The translations under genes were made by a program, and so were the position numbers. Below the pieces are notes generated by a model. That model saw nothing but the letters and a program-made list of their open reading frames with translations, made no database searches and was not told where the DNA came from. A DNA stretch of 64,000 nt from Hydractinia symbiolongicarpus (lineage: Eukaryota; Cnidaria; Hydrozoa; Anthoathecata; Hydractiniidae). Shown one piece after another: positions 43,906-56,040 of the stretch. Position 1 is the stretch's first letter; each line of letters begins with the position of its first letter. Where the stretch lies: positions 2,978,001 to 3,042,000 of the forward strand of contig NC_079879.1 in NCBI RefSeq assembly GCF_029227915.1, in the 5' to 3' direction.

Positions 43906-45436
43906 TTAAAAAGCACGACTTTTTAGGATTTTTAATTTTAATATAATATAATAAGTATTTTAATATGCATAAGTTGGAGTTGCTTTGATCTACAATTAAT
44001 CTTCATAGAAAGAAAGAATTCCAAAAATATACAAAAGTTAAAAAATCTTCTCTTGGTGACAAATAGTTTCGTCCAACGTTTTTATACCCGGTCAGGTACG
44101 TGGATGTCAAATTTGTCACTCATCTATGTAATCACTAGCTAACTTAATCTTAGTCATAAATTTAATAGTAAAGGAAGACTCTTAATTTTAATAAGGGACT
44201 GTAGTGATAGTAGTAGTTTTAAAACTATTTTCTCTATTAGGCGACAAATATATTTAAAAAGATGATCATTTTTATCCCCTCTTCAAATTCTATAGACCAG
44301 CATCAATATGTTTGAAAATTTAAAAATTTTAGCTGGAGTACATAAAGAAATTTTTCATGGTATAATGCCTCCTTACAAATATTTAGAATAGCAAAGAAAT
44401 TTTCTAACCTAACACAAGATAGTTCCAGCGTTTATACCAGACTGTCAAAACGTTCAATAGTCTGCTTCATAAAACATAAAAATGTATCAAACACTACTGC
44501 ATCGCGTTCTTCATAACACTTGTTTCCGTTCTGAAGAAATCTGTGGCTCGAAGCGAATGTCGTTTTAAAAAAAGTTGAAACAAAACTTTGCCTATATACG
44601 CCCACCATCACTGCGCCCATGGAAGTGTGTCATAAATTCAGCGTGGCTTCCGAACTGCTTCTTTTTATGATAAGAAAAAGTATTCGATACAGAATTTAAT
44701 TTAGTTTTTGTGTACAAATAACTGTAATTACAGATAATTTCGGTATTTGAAAGATTTTTCACACTTCTTTGTTGTGTCGCAGGTCATATGAAAAATGACG
44801 CAGTGTTCGAAGGATAAATGCGAAGTTATATCGTACTAGCCTACGCAGGCGAACATGTAAATAATCAACCAGAGTTTTGTGGCGATTGGCGTGCAAGCAA
44901 ATTTCGTCCTCTTAAACAGAAAGTCAAAAATTAGTAGTAAAGTCTGCAAAATAGAGAAACTAAAACAAAATTAAGCCGAAAAATTTTGTTGCTTATAAAA
45001 ACACGTGTAAAGTTGGTACGAAATGTCGGATTAATAATGGTTGCAACTTGTGTTTGTGCGGAGTTAAGATATATCACATAACACATCTAGGTGTATAGAA
45101 GTAGAGAATGAGAGCAAACTATATTTTTCTATTGTAGTATCCGCGAAACGCAGGAAGGTACTTCATTCAGCTTATAATTTGAAATCTAGCGCTTGCTTCC
45201 ATTGTATTGGATATGTTTTTACGGCGAATCAATTTATCCAGTTCCAGTAAAATGGAAACACTTACGAACAATACAGAGTCCTGTTTCCAGATGCCAAATA
45301 GCCTTTTGTAAACATATACGTCATAATTACGTCATAACAGAAAATGTACAAAATAAGAACCGAAGAAAAGAAAAAGCTATCTGATCCGAAATGTATCAGT
45401 TTTGAAAGCGGCTCAGAAGCTATCCGATATGTAAAT
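43906..45436. other. Non-coding region downstream of NT5DC1
   Basis: No supported feature. A minus-strand frame at 44432-44620 was judged unconvincing. Confidence 0.35.
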
Positions 45437-45448
45437 TGTTTTAGCACG

Positions 45449-45507
45449 AAATCTATCCGATACTATCCGATACTATCCGATACTATCCGATACTATCCGA
45501 TACTATC
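45449..45507. repeat. 10-bp tandem repeat
   Basis: About six copies of 'ctatccgata'. Single related motifs (ctatccgat) occur just upstream, around 45378 and 45420. Confidence 0.9.
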
Positions 45508-45662
45508 GAGTCATGGTTATTAGGGTTATTAGGTCTATTAGTCAGCAAAATTGACAGAGAGAAACAAACGTAAGTTACAAAATTATATTGCAGTTATCAC
45601 ACAAATCCATATAAAAAGCAATTTTGCGTACTAAAAAAAGTTTTTAGAATGATTTGGGAGGT

Positions 45663-48600
45663 TTATGTACATTCATCTTCATCTATCGACCGTGGAGCAC
45701 TCGGGTAAAATCCTAATTGATCAGATGAGAATGAAAGAAATTTGTGATTGATTGGTAACTCTAAACAGAAAAATCAAAATTCAAAAAATTAATATAATTT
45801 CATCGAGACATAAGGTGTAAATCTGAGTAACCGAAATTTTGGTCGTCTCTTGTTGTCGAGTTACAAGGTGTACCAGGGTCTGCTTTTATTGATCGTCAAA
45901 ATTAATACGAAGGTTATTTTTTTTTCAAGTGATGCAATCAAACCTTCATTTAAAAACTAAGCCCGCACGCTTACCTGCAATATAGTCGAGCAGCGGGATA
46001 GCTATTTTGCTGTATTTACGAATCAAATCACCCCAAAATGTGTTCAACGGATGATGTTTGGCATGGACCTGTTCTTTTGAACGCGGGTGAGTGAAAAATG
46101 AACCCCAGCGTGAACTTGCAACTAATATCTTCTCTTCTTTTAATAACGGCTAAAAATAATTCACGAGAACCATATCACATGTCCACTTCTCATGACGAAG
46201 AATTTTTACATATTATCTAAGTATAATTTCATGAAGAAAAACTTTTTGGTTGTCTCGCTTTTAATACTACATTTTAACTCCCCCTTGTGTAGGTTCCTTA
46301 TATCCCGGTAAATGCGTTTCTTAGCAAAGACATTTTTGTGCATAAACAGAATTTGATTACATATACTTTCTAATAAAGGAAAAGACTAAACACCCGCAGC
46401 TTATCAACTGAAATCATGTGCGACAATCAAGATCAAAATCGCTAAACATGTACAAACAACAGAGTGATGGCAGAACCTGAACCAGAAACAAAAAAGAAAT
46501 GATTGCACTTACCGTGAGCTTCGGTTTTTTACAATCCGAGGGCTAAAAAAAAAAAAAAAAAAAATTAACAATATAGTGTATACGAGAAATTACATAACAT
46601 AACCAAATTCAATCACATAGAGAGAAGTTTTAAATGAGTCAAATCTTGCTGAGTCGTACCTAGAAAAGGTGGTCATTTAGAATGCAGAATGATTTTCATA
46701 TAACCTAGACACCTCATTTAAGTGGCAATAGTTAGTTAAGTCGCATCGCATTTAATTTGTACTTATTTTTTTAACCGAAAGAACTTTCCTAGAATATTTA
46801 CATATTAGTATCATTTTTATTCCTACTTGAGACTCAACTATACAACTTTCACGTTTCGTTGCTAAAAGAATTTACGTTTTTGCACATTTTGAAAGTCCTA
46901 GCTTTTAGTGGCGGAAATACAACGATGAGAAATTTGATGGAGAAACAAAAACCACGAAACCTGTGCGTTGTTTTTATGAAAATGAACTTCTTCTGCTTCT
47001 AATTCTTCCAACACTGCCACAGTATCCCACTTGGCATAAACACAAGGTGGAAAAATGTCTGATTTCATACTATCACCAAAGTAAACAACCTAAGGTAAAC
47101 AAAAACAAAGTAAATAGATAACATGACAGTTTACCCCGCAAAACAAAATTCCCACGGAAATTTTTAAAATTAGCCAACAACTGTCAAAGTTTAAAAAGCG
47201 ACGATTTATGAGGTAAATTGGAAGAAGCTTGCAGGTGGTATGGAATGTTTTTGACTTGATTAGCTATCAATAATAATGTCAGTGTTGATGCAAATTATAA
47301 TACATTATTCGAAGTTAGTTCGTTGGAGTTTTTAGTCTTTTACTTATCTTGTAATCTTTTTTATTTTAAAGCCAACTGGCAAAACTATACTTTGTCGTTT
47401 AGTTTAAAAAGCTGAAAAAGACCTTGACACAATCTTTTCCAAGACGCCTCTTCACCACTTCTTCAAATGTATGTGAATTTCCTCGGTTGTATATCGTATG
47501 TGGTTGAATATCATCAACCGTAGTTAAAGAAATTTCTCCAGGCTTTGTAATAGTATGGAATGACCTGTCTTTGGTACTTTCATAAAAGAAATCTAGATGT
47601 AGAAACACGAAGATTCTTTTCATTCCATTCTTTTTATACAGTCAAATTTAGGGAGATTAGAAACTTTTGTGAGAATTTTCAACATATTTGAGAAGGGGGG
47701 AAAAAATCCTGGAGATTTGAGAATATTCCCAGACAGATTATACAGGTGATGCCATGAGTGAAGAACAAATTATATTTGTACCTGTAGCATTTTAGTTTTA
47801 AAATTAAAATTGAGATTTGAAGAAAAAGTTGGTAAAAGATTTACTTTTCAAGAAGATTTGAGTTTTTGGGAGACGTCGAATTTGAGAAGGTTTAAAGAGT
47901 CGTGGCAACCTTAAATAGTATTGAATTTTGATAACAAAAATAAAAATAAATCCAAAAAAGGTACTTGGTTTGTTTGCATATGCTACCACAAAATCGAAAA
48001 GCTCCTTCCAATCTTCTCTATAAAAAACACAAACAACTGGATAGGCGTGGTAAGTTGCAAATTTCTGATACAGTAGCAAAACTACTTATGCTTACCCGAA
48101 AGCATAATTCATCAACAAGCTTGCAAAGTTCTGCGACGAATCTGTGATCAGCGCCACGACCTTTCCTTGATCTCTCAACATTTTTATCCAAGACAATATT
48201 GAAGGTGGACATTTTTTCACGTACTTTGATATATTATTTTTTAGGGATGGAAAAAACATTCCTTTATCATCTAGAACAATAATAATTGCACATAAAAATA
48301 TTCTACAACCGCTCACAAAAATATTGATACAATGGCACTTTTTCAGCCAATTTATAAAGTTGGCAAAAATTAGCCAACTTTCGAATTCTCTCTCTAGAAA
48401 GTGCTACTTTTTCAGATGGGTAGGTTAGGTAAGCAGCATTAATATTGCGCTATCGCACTTTCTAACACGTTCGGTGTACAGAATAATCAACGTCTGGGCC
48501 CACAAGCACCCTAAAATTTTGGTAAAAATAGCCACGCTGATATCAGAAATTATACGTATATTTTGAGAGTTAGGATCTAAACAAATAACCTAAGATCCTG

Positions 48601-51600
48601 TAATTCTACTGCAAACATTAATTTGTAATTGTCAAAGGTAACTCTGACAAATACATGAACCCAATATAGATATAATCTATATAATTACTTGTGTAGACAA
48701 ACTTTTGCCTTTCTTGATATTTTCTGGATGCTTGTAAGTTCATAAAAAATTCCAAATTGCAAGATCATACTTTATATTCCATATTTAACAGAACAGCTAG
48801 GACAAATATTCTTACCGTAAAAATTATCTGGATTTAACCTAGCGCAAACAATTTTTTTTTAAATTATTCAACAATTTTTCTGCAAGCCACAGATTGACGG
48901 TTGCACTTTTTTCATGTTAGTAGCCATTCGTTTTTTTTTAAAAAAAATGGTTTTTACTCTCAATTTATGCAAACAACTTAATGCAAAACAATAAAATGCT
49001 ATTTTTTCAATTGATTTCAAAATCACATACAAAAAGCAGGTAAAGTGTAAAGGAGCCAATGACATTTAAAAGACGAATGCGTGCACTTACTGTCAAAAGA
49101 AGCTGCTTGAAAGTTCAGGGAAAGTGCTGAAATAATGTCTTGCCATATGTGCTCATATGTAACTGAGTCTTCCTTCTAAAATAGAAACTGTTGAGAATCA
49201 CACCACTTACAGATTACGGACAAAAATTGGTAATAATGAATGTATTCAAAGCAATAAATTTAAAAAGATTTTTTGAATTTCAATATTCCCCTTACATACA
49301 CATACATATACTCCTCATCCCCAAATGTTTTCTTTGCCTTTCTAATTTCACTGCTAAACATGCTAAATACTCAACAAAAATAATTCATATTACCTTAAGG
49401 AAAGAAACATTTTGCAGGAATTATTTGTGCAATTGAAACGCCCAATAAATATTTTGTTGAATTAGATTTATTTAAAATGTGAAACAGACATTAAATTCAG
49501 TGGCGACTAATCTGCATTTTAAAGTGAGAACAACATCACATACACTTTTCTTGTCAGTATCCTCAATTAACTGGCCGACAATTGAAGCAGCTGGCATTAG
49601 AAAAAAATTCTCCATGATTGAATATCCCTCTAAAAAATAATAAAATCTTAAATCACTAAACTTTGCCACACACAAACTTGTGGTTTTGAAATATTTCATA
49701 ACCTCCATGGTAAACTTTCTCTTTTAGTACATTAAAAAGAGGCCATTTGCGATTGGCACCATATTCTTTAATTATCTCTTCATCACTTAACTGTTTCATG
49801 CCATGAGAGCAACTAAAATTACAAAATTTGTTTACTGACAACAAATTGGTATAGAAACCTTGAGTATCATAATGGTACACTCATATGGCTGTTTACAACT
49901 TGAAAAAATTACTTCTTACCTCAAGACATAGCCATTCATATCAATCTTTAAAAAATTTCCTTTATGATGATCAAATACCAATCCTCTTAAACTAAAACAT
50001 GTAACATGTATATACAGTATGATTTCATAATGTATCACTTTTAGTGGATTTTATAATGTGTTTGACGTGTATGTAAACAATATTGCAAATACTGCAAATA
50101 CTATCCTTGCAATACTGCAAATACTATCCTGACTATTTAAGATTAAATTTTTAAAATCTTCTTTGATTTAATGTTTTTACAAAAATTATTTCTTATTGCA
50201 AGAGAATTAACAAAAAAACCTACATGGAACTAAACACAGTTTAGCTCATGTTAATTGCAGTTTCCAATACTTAATAGTTGCTATGCAAATGCATCATTAA
50301 GGGTACACAAGGTTGTCTTGCTCACTCAAGGCATCTTTGTCTCAATTAACCAAATCAAAGCTATGTGTCACAACTTGAAGCAACTTTCTTGTTGTGGATA
50401 CTTTAGAGTAGGGGACTAAAGGTTTGGGTATAGTCTAACCATAACAATCCAGGGACCCCCTATAAATAGGAGAGAGTTACTCTGATTTAGTTTCTCACCA
50501 GTAGTAGCAATAACTTGCTTAACTGAAATAATTTTCGTATTTGGACATTGCTACCCCTCATCCTGTTGGTTGCAGCAATTATGTCTACAAAGAAAAGTAA
50601 TCAAGGAAGCGGTAGACTTTTTCAGCCTGTTGATGTTGTGAGGGAGCCTCAAATGCAAACAGTGGAGGAATGGGCCAAACTCGGTAAAGAATCCCTCACT
50701 TTAATATATAATTCACACATCATGCCAGTTAAAGGACTATCAAAAATGACTATGGCACAAGCCTTATTTCAAAAATTTCATTCTGATCATCTTGATGGAC
50801 ACTGTTAGTTTTCCTCCAATCCCCAAACATGTTGTAGAAAAGATTAAGAAGGGAGAGTACATTAATTTTGATTCTTTTCTGCCACCTTCTGCTGCATCTT
50901 CCTGTGCTTCTCTTCCCATGATGGGTGAGAGTGGGGAATTTGACATTAACATCAATAATGTGGAGGGTACTCCTAGGATTTCGTTAGCCCAGAAGACCAC
51001 TGGAAAAGGGAGGGTGAAAGATTTTAACACCTGAATGTCAGCATGGACAAATTATTTGAGGTTTGTGGTTTGTTTTCAACCCAATCTTGCACATCAAATG
51101 TTGATGTATCAAACCGTAATCACTCAGTTTGCTTCACAATATGTCTTCTCTTCTGTGTACGAATATGATCAATTGCATCATATGCGACTGGCCAACAAAC
51201 TGCTAGCGGCAGATGGGACATGGTTGACGACACTTTGTTTAATATGTATAAAGTCACTTACATCCAGGTTAGGCAGATGCTTTAGGTGTCAGGGCTCTGG
51301 GCACTTTGCCGCGCAATGACCCAATAAATCCACTGGTCCAGCACAATCATCAACACAGTTTCGGAATGTCCCAAGCAAATCATGGGCACCAGACAGACCT
51401 GGTTGCTTATCCTTCAACAAAGCACTTCCTTGCCAACCAAACTGTTCCTTCACCCACTGTTGCTACTTCTGTCAGAAGAGTCACTTCGTTATCTTTTGCC
51501 CATCCAGGTCCTCTAAGCTCAGTCCCAAAAAAAATTTTCCCCATATTCTGATTTGTTCACACACCGGTTAAAGTGCAAAGATATAATGACATTAATACGT

Positions 51601-54600
51601 CACTTAATCTTTTTTACCGCTCAACGTAACATAAATCTGTTGCTTTGTCATGTCCCAGGTCGTTCTAATATTTATACAGATTTACTCTCTCGGTTGCAGG
51701 TAAGCAAGTTCAAAAAAGAATGCACGAAAGCAGACAGGTGTCCCACAGTCATTCCTTCACCTGTTTGGAATCTGTTGAAAAGTCTGTAAATTATTACTTG
51801 TATTCTTCCATTTCACCAAACACAAGACTAACTTATTGTTCTGGTATCCGGGCATTCCAACAATTTTGTAAAAACGTCATGGTACCTATTAACTTTACAA
51901 TTTTTTGTGTCGTACATGGCATATCACGTTAAATTCTCAACCATAAAAGTCTGTTTGTCTAGCATCCAATATCATAGCAAGATGCAAGGCTATAAATGAA
52001 ACATATCTTCAATGGCTAAATTATTTTACGTTATGTGAGGTATCTACAGATGCCATCCACATTCCCGTACTATGAGATTGCCTATTACACCTGCTCATCT
52101 GCACGAAATGTTAAAAGTTATTCGTGAATCTAAATTTACTTGTCATGCCAAAGCATTATGGTCTGCTCTCATCCTTGTCCCATTTTTGGGGGGTTTTGCA
52201 TGTATCCGAATTTGTTACACCATCAAAAAAATTTTTTGATCCCAAAATTCACCTGTCACCTTCACGTAAAGCTAACCATCAAGGCATCCAAAACAGATCC
52301 ATTTCGGAAAGGTGTCACAATTCGTCTTGCAATGATTGAACACAAATTTTGCCCAGTAAAAGGTAAGAAATTACCTGTTATTTTTGGGGGGGGGGAGGTT
52401 AAGGCTTGCCCATTGTTCCTTTTATCAAATGGGGATTTTATTATCCGGAAGTACAACTCAGCATTTTTGTACGTTAGTCTAAGAGATATTTTGCATTTAA
52501 ATACCCATAGTTTCGGTATTGGTGGGGCCTCTACAGCAGCTTCGTGTGGCATTCCTGACTCAGCCATAAAAACACTTGGTAGGTGGTCTAGTGACTTTTA
52601 CAGAAGATATACAGTACAGCCCAGATGTAAGCGTACACGTACGCTCAAGTTTCACACCTTTTTCTCAGAGGCGGTAGTTGTTTGTCTTTTGTTCTTATTA
52701 ATTATTTTGCGAGTCTTGTAAGTAATTAACTTGCGCGTAATAAACAAAAGATTATTGAAGAAAAAATAGCTTATTATAACTGCGCCTAACTATTGTTAAA
52801 TAGTGTTAACATAACTATTCCCAATAGCATAATTGCAAATGTTATCAACTCTATCAATGTGACACGAAGAGCCATTGTTTAAGTTTTATTAAATAAAAGT
52901 TTTGCGTGGTAACTAAATAAACTTGCGAGAAGGCTTTGTTGGTGCGCGGGTTAAATAAAGCTTTTAAGCGATAGAAGTTATTATATTTTAAGAAAGATTG
53001 AAACTTTAATTTTGATAGAAAAGCTTTTTTAGATCACTTTACAACCACGCAAGCAGCAACAATAACAAACAACAAATCAACCAGAAGCCGCACAACAGGA
53101 GGAAAAAAAAGCACCAATTACTCAGCAGCAAGACAAACAACCACAAAACAACTCTTTCATGGATGACTTTGACATTGTAATTCCAGATTCGCCACCTAAA
53201 CCAGTTTCGCCAGCTAAACTAATTTTGCCACCTGCACCAACACCTAGACAGCAAATTGCACCAACCTTTTCAATTCATCAACCACCACCTCCGTTTATCT
53301 CAAACCATCATTTGAATATGCCGCCATACATTTCACCTTATCCACAGCATGGACTGTTTTCTCCGCCACACCAACCATTTTGTCCAACGCACCAGCCATT
53401 TTCTCCACCGCACCAGCCATTTTCTCCACCGCACCAGCCATTTTCTATTCCTCCACAGCACAGTTTCAATCACATTCCTTCCAACTCATATTTGACCGAC
53501 GACGTCATCTTGTATGCGCGCAATCAATGTGGTGGCAAAATAGGAAATTTTGCGACAAGACTAATGAAAAAGATTTTCACCGTAGAGGAGAGAAAGGGAA
53601 GAAATTGTTTTTGGTATGAACAAAATAGTGAACAGTAAACAAGTTCAAAAAGAACCTTTCAACAGGGAAAAAGTCGAGTATATTAAGCAGATAGTTTTTC
53701 GGTATTTTGATGTTTCAAAAACGAACCAAAAATCGACTTGGGCAGGCGCAGTTAATGCTATGAATGAGTATTTGCAACGACCGAAACTAAATAACAGTGA
53801 CTTCATGTAATTTTATAGCTCTTTTTTTATTAATATTTTTTAAGTTGGTACTACTCTTAAGATTTATTTTTTAGAAAAAACACGTATTTTTAACTTTGTA
53901 TCTTTTTATTCTTACCAGAACAAAATGTTCCCACAACGAGCGTTTTCTCCTTTTATGCTCGTCGAAAGTTATATTTTTAGACTATTTCTTTGGTATTAAA
54001 ATTTAAAACAAAATGTTCTCACAATGGGTGTTTTGGTCTTTCCTGAACGTCAAAAGTTATATTTTTAGATTTTCCTTTCTTTGGTATTAAAATTTAATTT
54101 GTTTTCGAAAAGTCCCAAACGTAGGGTTTTTCCGTTTGCATTACTAAACGTTGCTTTTTATAAAACGAACTTTTAAAAGTTTCGCATGTTAAAAAATATG
54201 TTTCGACGATAAAGATATATTACTAAAAGTTTTAAAAGTAGCATTTTTTTTAATATATAAATCATTGGATTTGTTGTTTTTTAAAAGAGCTTGTGTTTTT
54301 TAAATATATCGAGATTAAAATCGCGTTACTATAATTAGTTTCGTTATTAAAACAAATAAAAATTCAATGGCCTTCGCATTTAATTTTTTCTTCCGCAGAG
54401 TATTGTTTATAAACAATGTTTCTTGCTATGCATTTGTTTTTAACACGAAGCAATTATTTTTGCGCAATTTGAAAGGAACTCGCCATCCTATTGTTTTTTT
54501 TTAATGAAAGCAATTATTTTTGCAAGTTGAGCGTACGCGTACGCTTACATCTGGACTGTACTGTATTCATTTATCTAATAGCGCATTGCATAAGTGGAGT

Positions 54601-55962
54601 GGCAACATGGCTCACCTTGATGCGGTGACTAAGTTGTGGGATGTTTATTTCTGATAATTGCGTTATAATGTCTTTATATAATTATAAAAGGCTAATTTAT
54701 AGGCACTTGCACGTATTTTTTTTCATGTCAATTTGTTAAGCCTGTTATGGCATGATGAATTATCTCGTCGTAGTGGTCTTCAAAAATATTGCCTCATAGA
54801 TAATGAATTTTCATTTGGGGAATTTGGGGGTGCTGAGCTGCCTTGGGCAGGCACAAAGTGTAGAGATGGGCGTGCACCCCTGGAAGAGTATGGTGAATTA
54901 ATTACAGGTGAGGAAATGTACGATGGTGCCCCACGCGAGCAGGACAGTTGACTGGGGAAAAACAGCAAGCGGATGCAGTGCTGACAGTCAGAGGTGGGGC
55001 ACCAAGACGTTAATAACAGGTTTGAAATGCATAAGAAGTTAGAGCTCATAAAGAGTAGGTTCTTGTGAGGTATGATAGAGGAAATGGAATCACAGGAGAG
55101 GAGATGCTTATAAGATTGAGAGATTAGTTAAGCCAGAAAACACTACTAGAAGAAGAGCTCTGGATGTAGTGGAGAAGAGCGAATTGATTGGGAACACGCA
55201 CGCAAGCTTGAGACAATATCTTCTCTCCAGCCTAGCATCCTTACCCGACTCCGCCAAATTATCCTCAGTTTATTCTTACAAAATTGAAATAAATTTTCTA
55301 CTCCAAGTTTGTGTTTTTATTGGAACTACAGCAATTAAATATATGTTTTTTTTATTGAAACCTTCTCAGAATATATCGTACCAGCATAAGTTGATCAATA
55401 ATGTTAATCAATTCACCTTTATAATATCTATGCAGTGATAAAGTTTTAATTCCCCCCCCCTAAACAGGTCTAAAATTACTAATGACAAGAAAATGTTAAA
55501 ACTTGCTATTACTTAAATATGACAACATAATTTATGCAGCATAATTAAATCTGAAATTCTTTAAATGTGAATATCTTAAGAACGAAAAGAGCTTTTTAAA
55601 AAATTTAAAAAGACATTTTATACCTCCTCTAGGCAACTCACCTGAAATCTTCATGCTTTGTGAAATTATCAACATGCAATATGTTTTCATCATAATTCCT
55701 TTCAGTCACAAGAAAATCCACTAAAGCTCTATAAATTAACTGAAAGCAAAAAAAATTACTTGTTTGTGAAGATCATGTATTTACTAACATTTTCTCACAC
55801 AGTAGCATCTAATCACAGCAAATAAGAACAACCTATATATTACCGAAATTTACATACCTTAAATACTTCTGGCAAATGATATTGAATGACTGTGTGATCC
55901 ATGTCCACTCCAATACAGTCATAATCATTTAAACAAAAATATGACTTTTCTTTTAAATCCAT
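45663..55962 (-). CDS. NT5DC1: 5'-nucleotidase domain-containing protein 1 (13 exons)
   Basis: Exons in transcript order: 55858-55962, 55642-55739, 49920-49991, 49674-49812, 49544-49627, 49091-49175, 48096-48270, 47965-48017, 47423-47592, 46961-47089, 46513-46542, 45975-46149, 45663-45712. They join in phase for about 454 aa (human 455). It is a HAD-superfamily protein related to cytosolic purine 5'-nucleotidases, with no firmly established substrate. The HAD nucleophile motif is DMDHT (Asp20) in DYDCIGVDMDHTVIQYHLPE. Other landmarks are KVVALITDSSQNFASLL (motif II Thr/Ser), the DLFDIV-equivalent LFDFVVAYANKP, and motif III/IV VVYFGDSMKSDIF. The C-terminus RWGSFF ... KIAIPLLDYIAGFYPSAP matches the family. 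Odd points are exon 11 of only 30 nt, GTCTTT and GTACCT donors at exons 9 and 8, and the 5.65-kb intron 2 filled by nested elements on the opposite strand. Confidence 0.94.
50430..52611 (+). mobile_element. Decayed DIRS-like tyrosine-recombinase retroelement, 5' part
   Basis: Plus strand, inside NT5DC1 intron 2. A TATA-like TATAAATAGG lies at 50461. Gag-like frames span 50548-51319: WAKLGKESLTLIYNSHIMPV, then WTNYLRF...PNLAHQMLMYQ..., VYEYDQLHHMRL, and a zinc knuckle CFRCQGSGHFAAQ+C, interrupted by a frameshift near 50795 and a stop at 51032-51034. The reverse transcriptase is missing. At 51580-51710 an RNase H tail survives (LLCHVPGRSNIYTDLLSRLQ). The tyrosine recombinase follows (51760-52611, continuing at 54564): SPNTRLTYCSGIRAFQQFC, LWSALILVPFLGGFACIRI, a frameshift near 52205, KASKTDPFRKGVTIRL, THSFGIGGASTAAS, LGRWSSDFYRRY. 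The catalytic HxxR is changed to H-S-F-G. Overall a dead, internally deleted copy. Confidence 0.8.
52612..54563 (+). mobile_element. 1.95-kb TIR element encoding a BEN-domain protein, nested in the DIRS-like element
   Basis: Near-perfect inverted termini of about 39 bp begin CAGTACAG(C/T)CCAGATGTAAG and contain the near-palindrome AGCGTACGCGTACGCT. The flanking TA at 52610-52611 and 54564-54565 is a TA target duplication. Removing the element restores the recombinase reading frame exactly (RRY then IHLSNSALHKWSGN), which proves insertion into a pre-existing element. No transposase is present. The only cargo is the proline-rich/BEN-domain gene at 53159-53810. TA duplications suggest mobilisation by a Tc1/mariner-type or other TA-targeting transposase; that is inference. 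Confidence 0.85.
53159..53810 (+). pseudogene. Proline-rich BEN-domain protein with a frameshift
   Basis: Frame 1 (53159-53638, ATG start) has an acidic start MDDFDIVIPDSPPKPVSP and a Pro/His-rich region with about four repeats of the SPPHQPF type. The first half of a BEN domain follows (ILYARNQCGGKIGNFATRLM, KKIFTVEERKGRNCF). The second half continues in the +1 frame to 53810: VQKEPFNREKVEYIKQIVF, RYFDV, STWAGAVNAMNEYLQR. The frames overlap between 53616 and 53638, so one indel or a programmed shift near 'gaacagtaaacaag' divides the domain. BEN domains bind DNA or chromatin partners. The cargo may regulate the element or be a captured host gene. Upstream, the ATG is preceded by a leader rich in CAA/ACA codons. 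Confidence 0.7.
54564..54654 (+). pseudogene. 3' end of the interrupted tyrosine recombinase
   Basis: Reads IHLSNSALHKWSGNMAHLDA then VTKLWDVYF and TGA. It continues exactly the frame broken at 52611. Confidence 0.8.
54655..55641 (+). other. Remainder of NT5DC1 intron 2, possible 3' tail of the DIRS-like element
   Basis: A G-rich open stretch (54733-54951, FGEFGGAELPWAGTKCRDG) has no recognised domain and probably belongs to the element's 3' region. The element's true end could not be located, because no split direct or inverted repeats were matched. Confidence 0.35.
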
Positions 55963-56040
55963 TGTTTTCTAGCTTATTTGGAATATTTGATTAATAATAT
56001 ATCTTTGACTAAATACAACACAATAGAATAAAATATATAA

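Noticed and set aside
44432-44620. Minus-strand frame ending ...FDTFLCFMKQTIERFDSLV
   Set aside because: No acceptor or partner exon. It lies beyond the NT5DC1 stop and shows no family similarity I can recognise.
54733-54951. G-rich 72-codon frame after the recombinase
   Set aside because: No domain, probably element 3' sequence. The antisense frame is just as open.
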